NCBI RefSeq assembly: GCF_000503215.1
Contig: NZ_AYTD01000013.1
Coordinates: 920,009 to 984,008, forward strand
Length of the DNA: 64,000 nt
Direction of reading: 5' to 3'
Source of the DNA: Pseudomonas canadensis
Lineage (GTDB): Bacteria; Pseudomonadota; Gammaproteobacteria; Pseudomonadales; Pseudomonadaceae
Both the position numbers and the translations under genes were made by a program. A model generated the notes under the pieces. That model did not search any database. It saw only the letters and a program-made list of their open reading frames with translations, and had not been told where the DNA came from. This document shows positions 35,549 through 43,397 of the stretch, one piece after another (positions within the stretch are counted from its first letter, which is position 1; the number at the start of each line of letters is the position of its first letter).

Positions 35549-37111
35549 TTATTTATCGGTCTTCAGGATTTCGTAATCGCGCAGTTTATTGGCGATGGTG
35601 GTGTGGGATACCCCCAGTCGCTTACCCAACTGCCGGCTGCTGGAATGCTCAGCGTACAAGACTTCCAACACCGCCTTCTCAAACCGCCCGACGATGTCAT
35701 CCAGGCCACCCTCCAGCGAGAAATCGCCAAGCGGCTGACGCACGCCGTAATCCGGCAACCGGATATGTTCGGCCTTGACAGTCCCGCCGTCACATAACGA
35801 CACCGCCTGGAACAACACGTTTTCCAACTGCCGTACGTTGCCCGGCCAGTGGTAGTGGCTAAGGCGATCCATGGCTGCTGGCGCCAGCTTGGGCAACGGG
35901 CAGCCGATCTGGCGACTGGCCTGGTCGAGAAAGTGATCAACCAGCGGCGCCAAACCATCGAGGCATTCGCGCAGCGGTGGAATATGTAGCGACAGCACGT
36001 TGAGGCGGTGATAAAGGTCCTGGCGGAATTCGCCACGGGCACACAGCTCGGACAAGTCCACCTGGGTCGCGCAGATCACGCGCACGTCCAGGTACACCTC
36101 TTCATCGCTGCCTACGCGTCGGAAGCATCCATCCTGCAAAAAACGCAGCAACTTCACCTGTAGCCGCGCGCTCATCTCCCCGACACCATCGAGAAACAAC
36201 GTACCGCCCGCCGTCAGTTCCAATAGCCCCAACTTGCCTTCGGCCCGTGCGCCTTCGAATGCGCCGGGACCGTAGCCGAACAGCTCGGTCTCGGCCATCG
36301 ACTCTGGCAAGCCCGCGCAATTAAGCGCCATCAACGGCGATTGCCCACGCGGGCTGGCCAAGTGACAGGCGCGCGCCAGCAGTTCCTTGCCGGTGCCGGT
36401 TTCGCCTTCTATTAATAGAGGCGCATCCAGCGGCGCCATGCGTCGGGCTTCGCGCACCACGGCGGCCATGACTTTGGAGCTTTGGAAGATGCTGTCAAAG
36501 CCACGCAGCTCCTGCTTGCGCACGTTGTAGATGCGCTCACCGACGCGGTCGGCGCGGTGCAGGGTCAGCACGGCACCGGCCATGGCCTCGCTGTCATCAT
36601 GCTCGGAGGATTGCAGCGGCGCGATGTCCGCCAAGAACACGTCGCCCTTGACCTTGACCCGCAGACCGTTGATCCGCGATTTGCTCGCGCGCACCAGTTC
36701 CGGCAAGTCGAAGTCCTCGGCATACCGCGACAACGGAATGCCCGGCACCTCATCCACCCGTACCCCGAGCAACTGCGCCGCCGCGCGGTTGGCGGCGACG
36801 ATAGAGCCGCCCATATCGATGGACAGTACCGGGAACTCCAGCGCGCCGAGCAGTGCATTGAGCTCCATATGCCGACGCTCGCTGGGCATCAGCCCTACCC
36901 TTTTGACGCCGAACACTCCGGCAATCGCCTCGAACTGCGGGCGCAGCGCCTGGAACTGCATGTTCACCAGATTCGGGCAAAACAGGTAGATGGCATTGCC
37001 ATGCTCACCGCCGACCTCGCCCTTGGCGACGTTGACACCGTATTCCACCAACAGGTTGAGGATGTCCCGCAGGATGCCGATGCGGTTCTGGCAGTGCACT
37101 TTGATACGCAT
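35549..37111 (-). CDS. phhR: TyrR-family aromatic amino acid regulator PhhR
   Basis: 520 residues from the ATG at 37111 (MRIKVHCQNRIG); the frame extends further up but without family similarity. Domains: N-terminal ACT-like (~1-75), PAS (~85-180), AAA+ (~205-430, Walker A GETGTGKE at 235-242) and C-terminal TyrR-type HTH (SSRQLGKRLGVSHTTIANKLRDYEI). The sigma54-contact loop reads GAFEGA (283-288) instead of GAFTGA. PhhR responds to phenylalanine and tyrosine and activates phhABC, which lies divergently. In P. putida PhhR works with sigma70; the altered loop agrees with that. Confidence 0.95.
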   Translation of the reverse strand: MRIKVHCQNRIGILRDILNLLVEYGVNVAKGEVGGEHGNAIYLFCPNLVNMQFQALRPQFEAIAGVFGVKRVGLMPSERRHMELNALLGALEFPVLSIDMGGSIVAANRAAAQLLGVRVDEVPGIPLSRYAEDFDLPELVRASKSRINGLRVKVKGDVFLADIAPLQSSEHDDSEAMAGAVLTLHRADRVGERIYNVRKQELRGFDSIFQSSKVMAAVVREARRMAPLDAPLLIEGETGTGKELLARACHLASPRGQSPLMALNCAGLPESMAETELFGYGPGAFEGARAEGKLGLLELTAGGTLFLDGVGEMSARLQVKLLRFLQDGCFRRVGSDEEVYLDVRVICATQVDLSELCARGEFRQDLYHRLNVLSLHIPPLRECLDGLAPLVDHFLDQASRQIGCPLPKLAPAAMDRLSHYHWPGNVRQLENVLFQAVSLCDGGTVKAEHIRLPDYGVRQPLGDFSLEGGLDDIVGRFEKAVLEVLYAEHSSSRQLGKRLGVSHTTIANKLRDYEILKTDK

Positions 37112-37231
37112 GAAGAGGCCCGAAAAGTGGGGAGGCGCCGCGTCTTTTTGTCGCTGGGCGCAGATAGTCGTCAAGATTATGTTACAGCTTGCAGGCTTTT
37201 CCCAGCCCAATGCAGCGGCCAGCCTCACAAG

Positions 37232-37249
37232 CGTAACGAATACTTTACG
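37232..37249. promoter_or_regulatory. putative PhhR (TyrR-type) box
   Basis: CGTAAC-GAATAC-TTTACG matches the TyrR/PhhR consensus TGTAAA-N6-TTTACA in the inner bases (GTAA and TTTAC). It lies in the divergent phhR-phhA region, about 120 bp upstream of phhA. No sigma54 element was found between it and phhA. Confidence 0.6.
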
Positions 37250-37368
37250 AAAAATGGTAAGTTTTCCTACGCAACGGCGTTTTAAACGAGTGGAATCCGG
37301 CCGCGCACGGGTTATCAATAAGCTCATCGCAGGACATAACAAGAACGAATGCCTAGCAGGAGAGCCGT

Positions 37369-38160
37369 ATGAAGCAGACGCAGTACGTGGCCCGCGAGCC
37401 CGATGCGCAAGGTTTTATCCACTACTCACCGGAAGAACATGCGGTGTGGAACACCCTGATCACTCGCCAGTTGAAAGTGATCGAGGGTCGCGCCTGCCAG
37501 GAATACCTGGATGGCATCGACAAGCTCGGCCTGCCCCATGACCGCATCCCGCAATTGGGCGAGATCAACCAGGTGCTGGCCGAAACCACCGGCTGGCAAG
37601 TCGCCCGTGTGCCGGCGCTGATCCCCTTCCAGACGTTCTTCGAGTTGCTGGCCAACAAGCAGTTTCCAGTGGCGACGTTTATCCGCACCCGCGAAGAACT
37701 GGACTACCTGCAAGAGCCGGACATTTTCCATGAGATCTTCGGCCACTGCCCGCTGCTGACCAATCCTTGGTTCGCCGAATTCACCCACACCTACGGCAAG
37801 CTCGGCCTGGCGGCCACCAAGGAGCAACGCGTGTACCTGGCGCGCCTGTACTGGATGACCATCGAGTTCGGCCTGGTGGACACGCCCGAAGGTCGGCGCA
37901 TCTACGGTGGCGGCATTCTGTCGTCGCCCAAGGAGACGGTGTACAGCCTGTCGTCCGAGCCCGAACACCAGGTGTTCGATCCACTGGAGGCGATGCGCAC
38001 GCCGTATCGCATCGACATCCTGCAACCGCTGTACTTCGTCCTCCCCAACCTCAAGCGCCTGTTCGAAGTGGCCCAGGAAGACATCATGGGCATGGTGGAG
38101 CGCGGGATGCAGCTGGGTTTGCATGCCCCGAAGTTTCCCCCAAAACCCAAAGCTGCGTGA
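37369..38160 (+). CDS. phhA: phenylalanine 4-monooxygenase PhhA
   Basis: 263 residues, typical of the short bacterial enzyme. It hydroxylates phenylalanine to tyrosine with tetrahydrobiopterin-type cofactor and non-haem iron. Iron ligands are visible: His121 and His126 (FHEIFGHCPLL) and Glu166 (YWMTIEFGLV). AGGAGA precedes the ATG. It is the first gene of phhA-phhB-phhC, with PhhR encoded divergently; a TyrR-type box lies in the shared region. Cytoplasmic. Confidence 0.98.
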   Translation: MKQTQYVAREPDAQGFIHYSPEEHAVWNTLITRQLKVIEGRACQEYLDGIDKLGLPHDRIPQLGEINQVLAETTGWQVARVPALIPFQTFFELLANKQFPVATFIRTREELDYLQEPDIFHEIFGHCPLLTNPWFAEFTHTYGKLGLAATKEQRVYLARLYWMTIEFGLVDTPEGRRIYGGGILSSPKETVYSLSSEPEHQVFDPLEAMRTPYRIDILQPLYFVLPNLKRLFEVAQEDIMGMVERGMQLGLHAPKFPPKPKAA

Positions 38161-38257
38161 ACCTTACATCTTGAGGCCAGGTGAGTCTGTTCCCTGGCCG
38201 CGCGTTGCTTTAGGGTGACGCTACTGATCTTCAAACACTCGAATTCAGGACACCATC

Positions 38258-38614
38258 ATGACCACCTTGAACCAAGCCCACTGCGAAGCCTGCCGTGCCG
38301 ATGCCCCTCAAGTCAGCGACGAAGAACTGCCGGTACTGCTCAAGCAGATCCCCGACTGGAACATCGAAGTCCGTGACGGTGTGATGCAACTGGAAAAGGT
38401 CTTCCTGTTCAAGAACTTCAAATTCGCCCTGGCCTTCACCAACGCCATGGGTGAAATCTCCGAAGCCGAAGGCCATCACCCAGGCCTGCTCACCGAGTGG
38501 GGCAAGGTCACCGTGACCTGGTGGAGCCATTCCATCAAGGGCCTGCACCGCAACGACTTCATCATGGCCGCGCGCACCGACGAAGTGGCCAAGGACGCCG
38601 AGGGCCGCAAGTAA
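38258..38614 (+). CDS. phhB: pterin-4a-carbinolamine dehydratase PhhB
   Basis: 118 residues. It dehydrates the 4a-hydroxy-pterin left after PhhA action, recycling the cofactor. The family signature [45 protein letters not shown] is present, including the HHP active-site pair. It lies 97 bp after phhA, and its stop overlaps the phhC start (TAATG). A CXXC pair near the N-terminus (CEACRAD) is present in Pseudomonas homologues. Confidence 0.97.
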   Translation: MTTLNQAHCEACRADAPQVSDEELPVLLKQIPDWNIEVRDGVMQLEKVFLFKNFKFALAFTNAMGEISEAEGHHPGLLTEWGKVTVTWWSHSIKGLHRNDFIMAARTDEVAKDAEGRK

Positions 38615-39810
38615 TGCATTTCGATGCCATTGGCCGCGTACCCGGCGACCCGATCCTCGGGCTGATGGACCTGTACGCCCAGGATGCCAACCCGAATAAG
38701 TTCGACCTCGGCGTGGGTGTCTATAAGGACGACCAAGGCCTGACGCCAATTCCACACTCGGTAAAACTGGCCGAACAGCGCCTGGTGGACACACAAACTA
38801 CCAAGACCTACATCGGCGGCCACGGCAATGCGGCGTTCGGCAAGCTGATCAGCGAGCTGGTCCTCGGCGCGGACTCCGCGCTGATCCGCGAGCGACGTGC
38901 CGGCGCCACCCAGACCCCAGGCGGCACCGGCGCCCTGCGCCTGAGCGCCGACTTCATCGCGCAAAACCTGCCTGGTCGCGGCGTGTGGCTGAGCAACCCG
39001 ACCTGGCCAATCCACGAAACGATCTTTGCCAAGGCCGGGATCCCGGTGAGTCATTACCCTTACGTGGGCGCTGACAACCGCCTGGATGTGGCGGCGATGC
39101 TCGCCACCCTGTCCAGCGTGCCCAAGGGCGACGTGGTGCTGCTGCACGCCTGCTGCCATAACCCGACCGGTTTCGACCTGTCCCAGGACGACTGGCGCCA
39201 GGTGCTGCAGGTCGTGCGCGAGCGCCAGTTGCTGCCACTGATCGACTTCGCCTACCAAGGCTTTGGCGATGGTTTGGAGCAGGATGCCTGGGCGGTGCGG
39301 CTGTTTGCGGCCGAGTTGCCGGAAGTGCTGGTCACCAGTTCGTGCTCGAAGAACTTCGGCCTGTACAGCGACCGTGTCGGCGCGTTGATCGTGTGCGCGG
39401 CGGATGCCGAGAAACTGACGGATGTGCGCAGCCAACTGGCCAACACGGCGCGCAACCTGTGGTCGACGCCCCCGGACCATGGTGCTGCGGTAGTGGCGAC
39501 CATCCTGGGCGATGCCGAGCTGAAAACGCTATGGAGCAACGAGGTCGAAGCCATGCGCTCGCGGATCGCACACCTGCGTTCGGGCTTGGTTGAGGCGTTG
39601 GCGCCACACGGTCTGTCGGAGCGGTTTGCGCATATCGGGGCGCAGCGTGGGATGTTCTCCTACACCGGATTGAGTGCCGAACAGGTGAAGCAACTGCGCG
39701 AGAAACACAGCGTGTACATGGTGAGTTCGGGGCGGGCTAACGTGGCGGGGGCTGATGCCACGCGGTTGACGCTACTTGCCGAAGCCATCGCCGACGTTTG
39801 CCGCGACTGA
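38614..39810 (+). CDS. phhC: aromatic amino acid aminotransferase PhhC
   Basis: 398 residues from the ATG at 38614, coupled to phhB by TAATG; the longer frame back to 38497 lies inside phhB. Class I PLP aminotransferase: the PLP lysine lies in SSCSKNFGLYSDRVGAL, and NPTGFD, IDFAYQGFGDG and the C-terminal substrate Arg (SSGRANVAG) are conserved. It transaminates tyrosine and phenylalanine, feeding catabolism. A REP pair follows 10 bp past its stop. Confidence 0.95.
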   Translation: MHFDAIGRVPGDPILGLMDLYAQDANPNKFDLGVGVYKDDQGLTPIPHSVKLAEQRLVDTQTTKTYIGGHGNAAFGKLISELVLGADSALIRERRAGATQTPGGTGALRLSADFIAQNLPGRGVWLSNPTWPIHETIFAKAGIPVSHYPYVGADNRLDVAAMLATLSSVPKGDVVLLHACCHNPTGFDLSQDDWRQVLQVVRERQLLPLIDFAYQGFGDGLEQDAWAVRLFAAELPEVLVTSSCSKNFGLYSDRVGALIVCAADAEKLTDVRSQLANTARNLWSTPPDHGAAVVATILGDAELKTLWSNEVEAMRSRIAHLRSGLVEALAPHGLSERFAHIGAQRGMFSYTGLSAEQVKQLREKHSVYMVSSGRANVAGADATRLTLLAEAIADVCRD

Positions 39811-39820
39811 CACCTCACCC

Positions 39821-39885
39821 TGTAGGAGCCGGCTTGCCGGCGATGGCGCCCTCAACATTGCCATCGCCGGCAAGCCGGCTCCTAC
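39821..39885. repeat. REP pair between phhC and the phosphoesterase
   Basis: TGTAGGAGCCGGCTTGCCGGCGATGGC is mirrored by GCCATCGCCGGCAAGCCGGCTCCTAC, with only about 13 bp between, giving a near-perfect long hairpin between two convergent genes. It may help end both transcripts. Confidence 0.92.
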
Positions 39886-39900
39886 GAGGGAGGTTGTGTT

Positions 39901-40710
39901 TCAGCCAGCAACCATTTCGGCTTTGAGCTGCGCCTCCTTGGCCTGCGCATCCGCCAACCGATATAACTCGATACTCCCATCCCAGTGCTCGATCAACGCT
40001 GTGCACGACTCCACCCAATCTCCGCAGTTGAGGTAATCCACATCGCCCACCTTGCGAATCTCCGCATGGTGGATATGCCCGCACACCACACCATGCAACT
40101 CGCGCTTGGTCACCTCATGGGCGATGGCTTCTTCGAAATCGCTGATGAAGTTCACGGCCGTCTTGACCTTGTGCTTGAGGTACGCCGACAGCGACCAATA
40201 GCCATAGCCGTAGCGCGCACGCCAATGGTTCAGCCAGCGGTTCAGCGTGAGGGTGAACTCGTAGGCCGAGTCACCGAGGAACGCCAGCCAGCGGTGGTAG
40301 CGGGTGATCACGTCGAACTGATCGCCATGAATCACCAACAGATGCCGGCCATCGGCAGTCACGTGCACCGCTTCGTCCACCAATTGGATATTGCCCAGGA
40401 TCAGCTTGGAATAACGACGCAGGAACTCATCATGGTTGCCGGTGACATAGATCACCTCGGTACCGCGCTTGGCCATGGTCAGCAGACGGCGGATCACGTT
40501 GGTATGGGCTTGGGGCCAATACATGCCGCCACGCAGTTTCCAGCCGTCGATGATGTCACCGACCAGGTAGACCTTGTCCGCGTGATAGCCCTTGAGGAAC
40601 TGCGATAAATGTTCGGCCTGGCAATCCCGGGTGCCCAGGTGCACATCGGAAATCCACAGGGTACGAACCCGTTGCTTGCGGCTGGGCTTGGCGAACTCGG
40701 CACTGGTCAT
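39901..40710 (-). CDS. metallophosphoesterase, UDP-diacylglucosamine hydrolase-like
   Basis: 269 residues from the ATG at 40710 (MTSAEFAKPS), with GAGG 7 bases upstream; a frame running back to 40848 is rejected. Calcineurin-type metal motifs are complete: DVHLG (~22-26), GDIIDG (~51-56), GNHDE (~90-94), VIHGDQFD (~123-130) and CGHIHHAE (~211-218). It resembles LpxH-like proteins of the UDP-2,3-diacylglucosamine hydrolase group but is longer than LpxH (about 240) and is probably a paralogue; the true substrate is unknown. Confidence 0.85.
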   Translation of the reverse strand: MTSAEFAKPSRKQRVRTLWISDVHLGTRDCQAEHLSQFLKGYHADKVYLVGDIIDGWKLRGGMYWPQAHTNVIRRLLTMAKRGTEVIYVTGNHDEFLRRYSKLILGNIQLVDEAVHVTADGRHLLVIHGDQFDVITRYHRWLAFLGDSAYEFTLTLNRWLNHWRARYGYGYWSLSAYLKHKVKTAVNFISDFEEAIAHEVTKRELHGVVCGHIHHAEIRKVGDVDYLNCGDWVESCTALIEHWDGSIELYRLADAQAKEAQLKAEMVAG

Positions 40711-40847
40711 GGGCATCCCTCGACGGTGTTTTCGCGAGCTTGCGCTCTGGCGATTAATAGCCCATGACAACTGTGCGTCAGTCTGATGACAGCGCTCAGG
40801 GCCCGCAAACCGTTGTAGACTGCCAACTTGCCGCCCAGGAGACCGCA

Positions 40848-41597
40848 ATGGGACCCACCCTCGCCCTACGCCACTACGTCGAAGCGCCCCTCGCCCACAG
40901 CCATGACCATGCGCAGCTGGTATTCGGCCTGTCCGGGCACCTGGACCTGGAGGTGGACGGCCGTGGCAGCCAAGTGCGCGAAAGCAGCGTGATGGTGCTG
41001 CCCTTCTCCGCCCACCATGCGTGCGGCAGTCGCGATGGTAGCCGCTGCCTGGTGCTGGATGTGCCCACTGAGCATTGGGTGCTGCAATCGTTGGGCGAGC
41101 ATGCCGAGGCCAGTCGCCGTCTGCTCGACCAACCCACGCGGTTGGCCCTGGACACGCGGCAAAGCCAGTTGGTGCACTGGCTGGCGCAGAGCCCGGTGGA
41201 TGACCCGCTGATCGTCCAGCAGGGCGCGGTGCTGTTACTGGCCAGCCTCAATCATCCGCTGGCTCAACCACTGCCGGGGCGGCGCCTTCCGTATGCGGCG
41301 TTCAATGCACATATCGAACGGCATGTTGCGCACCCACTGCAGGTGGCCGACCTGGCGCGTATCGCCGATCTGTCGGTGGCACGCCTGCACGCACGTTTTA
41401 TGGCGGAATGCGGGCAAACACCGATGGACTACATCCGCAGCCGTCGCCTGCACATGGCCTTGGACCTGTTGCGCAAGACACCGCTGCCCATCGGTGAAAT
41501 TGCCGATCGCGTCGGTTACGCCTCGCAAAGCGCCTTCGCCGCCGCGATGCTGCGAGAGTTTGGCGCCTCGCCGGGCGCTTTGCGTCGCAACCCGTAG
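40848..41597 (+). CDS. AraC-family transcriptional regulator
   Basis: 249 residues from the ATG at 40848, with GGAG 8 bases upstream; an ATG at 40764 has no ribosome site. The N-terminal cupin-type sensing domain (HDHAQLVFGLSGHLDLEVDG) is followed by a C-terminal double HTH (~150-245, LQVADLARIADLSVARLHARFMAECGQTPMDYI and GEIADRVGYASQSAFAAAMLREFGASPGALRR). It may control the DMT exporter that starts 99 bp downstream on the same strand; that link is inferred. The ligand is unknown. Confidence 0.88.
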   Translation: MGPTLALRHYVEAPLAHSHDHAQLVFGLSGHLDLEVDGRGSQVRESSVMVLPFSAHHACGSRDGSRCLVLDVPTEHWVLQSLGEHAEASRRLLDQPTRLALDTRQSQLVHWLAQSPVDDPLIVQQGAVLLLASLNHPLAQPLPGRRLPYAAFNAHIERHVAHPLQVADLARIADLSVARLHARFMAECGQTPMDYIRSRRLHMALDLLRKTPLPIGEIADRVGYASQSAFAAAMLREFGASPGALRRNP

Positions 41598-41696
41598 AAA
41601 GAGTTTCGCGATAAACACCGCGAGCCGGGCGACAGACACCCACGCGGGCGACCCACTAGACTGCGTTTCTGTCACCCCCATGACTCAAGGATCGCA

Positions 41697-42581
41697 ATGA
41701 CTCCCCGTTCAGCCCTCGGCGCCCTGCATATCGGCGCATTGATGTTTGGCCTCACCGGCGTATTCGGCAAACTGGCGGCCGCCTCCCCGGCCATCATCGT
41801 CTTTGGTCGCGCCGTGTTTGCCGTAGTAGCACTGGCGGTATTCGCACGGTTCGCCAGCAGCACCGCCTGGAAAACCCTGGAACTGCGCGACTGGCGCCGG
41901 CTGCTGATCAGCGGCGTGTTGCTGGCAGCGCACTGGGTGACCTTCTTCATTGCCGTGAAAGTAGCCGGCGTGGCGGTTGCAACCTTGGGCTTCACCGCAT
42001 TTCCGGCCTTTACCGTGATCCTCGAAGGGCTGATTTTCCGCGAACGCATTCGCGCCAACGAAGTGGTGCTGGTCGTACTGGTCAGCGTCGGCCTGGTGTT
42101 GGTTACCCCCGACTTCAACCTTGCCAGCGAAGCCACTGGCGGATTGCTCTGGGGGATCGCCTCGGGGTTGCTGTTTTCCCTGCTGTCACTGAACAACCGC
42201 GCCAGTTCCGGACGTATCCCGGCGGTGCAGGCAGCGCTGTGCCAGAACGTGGTGGTCGCCGTGTGCCTGTTGCCCGTGGCGGCGCCCGATCTGACAGAGG
42301 TGCGAGCAATTGACTGGCTGTGGATCGGTTTGCTCGGGGTGTTCTGCACGGGTCTGGCCCACAGCCTGTTTGTCGCAAGCCTCGCGGTGATCAAGGCGCG
42401 CACCGCTTCGGTGGTGTTTGCCATGGAACCGGTCTACGGCATCACCGCGGCCTGGCTGCTGTTTGCCGAAACCCCGACGTTGCGCATGCTGTTGGGCGGC
42501 GTGTTGATAATCGTCGCAATCGTGCTTTCCGGATTGATGGGCGGTGCCAGCCAGGCCAAACAGCCTGCGGCGACGGCCTGA
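41697..42581 (+). CDS. EamA/DMT-family transporter
   Basis: 294 residues with ten hydrophobic segments in two EamA halves (e.g. LHIGALMFGLTGVFGKLAA; IGLLGVFCTGLAHSLFVASLAVIKARTASVVFAMEPVYGITAAWLLF). Such proteins usually export amino acids, nucleosides or small metabolites from the inner membrane. AAGGAT lies 7 bases before the ATG. It follows an AraC regulator. The substrate cannot be read from sequence. Confidence 0.9.
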   Translation: MTPRSALGALHIGALMFGLTGVFGKLAAASPAIIVFGRAVFAVVALAVFARFASSTAWKTLELRDWRRLLISGVLLAAHWVTFFIAVKVAGVAVATLGFTAFPAFTVILEGLIFRERIRANEVVLVVLVSVGLVLVTPDFNLASEATGGLLWGIASGLLFSLLSLNNRASSGRIPAVQAALCQNVVVAVCLLPVAAPDLTEVRAIDWLWIGLLGVFCTGLAHSLFVASLAVIKARTASVVFAMEPVYGITAAWLLFAETPTLRMLLGGVLIIVAIVLSGLMGGASQAKQPAATA

Positions 42582-42713
42582 TCTATACTTTGAATATCCG
42601 CAACAGTCTGCAGTCGTTCAACGGATAACCGACAGCTCGATGACAGCCTGGGTATTTTCTGAAGTTGCTGCACGCGAGTGGTCACAACCTCAACGCGATG
42701 CGGGAGCTTTACC

Positions 42714-42995
42714 ATGGAAATGCTCATCAATTTGTTAGTGCAGATCATCAGCGGCGCCGTTGGCGGCAACATTGCCGGCATGACCAAACAGAGCCTCGGG
42801 ACCGGGCTCAATACCCTGATCGGCGGGGTCGGCGGGCTGGTGCTCGGCCAAGTCGTCGCGGCACTCACGGGCACCTCGGGCGGCGAAGCCCTGGACGTGG
42901 CGGCAGTGGGCAGCAACATTGTCGGCGGTGGTGTCGGCGGGCTGGTACTGACGTGGGTGATTGGCTTTATCAAGCAAAAGATGGCGGCCAAATAA
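42714..42995 (+). CDS. small Gly-rich membrane protein
   Basis: 93 residues from the ATG at 42714, with GGAG 8 bases upstream; an extension back to 42678 is less likely. The sequence is dominated by Gly, Val, Ile and Leu, with three hydrophobic segments (IINLLVQIISGAVGGNIAG-type start, TLIGGVGGLVLGQVVAAL, GSNIVGGGVGGLVLTWVIGFI), ending in KQKMAAK. It resembles uncharacterised YeaQ/YmgE/GlsB-type small membrane proteins in composition, but similarity is only general. Function unknown. Confidence 0.75.
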   Translation: MEMLINLLVQIISGAVGGNIAGMTKQSLGTGLNTLIGGVGGLVLGQVVAALTGTSGGEALDVAAVGSNIVGGGVGGLVLTWVIGFIKQKMAAK

Positions 42996-43028
42996 CCACC
43001 GTGTCACCGCCCCACGGGGCGGTGATTT

Positions 43029-43316
43029 TCACTGGGTGCGGTCGTTATGCCCCAGGTCACGCTGCGGGTCGATCTGGTCGCGTACGCGCTGCTTGAGCAC
43101 CTTGGCCTCGGGAAAACCGCCGTCCGCCTTGCGCTCCCAAATCTGCACGCCATCACACGTGATACGAAACGCGCCGCCGGTGGCCGGTTCCAGCGCCACT
43201 TTGCCCAAATCATCGGCAAACGTGCTCAGCAGTTCCTGCGCCAACCACGCGGCGCGCAGTAGCCACTGGCACTGGGTGCAATAGGTGATGACGATCTCGG
43301 GTTTGATCGAAGACAT
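43029..43316 (-). CDS. SelT/SelW/SelH-family redox protein
   Basis: 95 residues from the ATG at 43316 (MSSIKPEIVITYC). The redox motif CTQC is at 13-16, followed by the family pattern RAAWLAQELLSTFADDLGKVALEPATGGAFRITCDGVQIWERKADGGFPEAKVLKQRVRDQI. In eukaryotes the first Cys may be selenocysteine; here it is Cys-X-X-Cys. Role: probable thiol oxidoreductase with unknown partner. It is divergent from the PlpD gene, sharing an 81-bp promoter region. Confidence 0.9.
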   Translation of the reverse strand: MSSIKPEIVITYCTQCQWLLRAAWLAQELLSTFADDLGKVALEPATGGAFRITCDGVQIWERKADGGFPEAKVLKQRVRDQIDPQRDLGHNDRTQ

Positions 43317-43397
43317 AATTTGAGAGGCTCCAGGCGTAACGGGCTCGGCGGATCGAGTGGCTATAATAGCGGCCTTTATCGCCCAGCCTCGAGATTC

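Noticed and set aside
37250..37368. Possible sigma54 promoter for phhA
   Set aside because: GG and GC pairs occur (TGGAATCCGGCCGC) but not with 10-base spacing.
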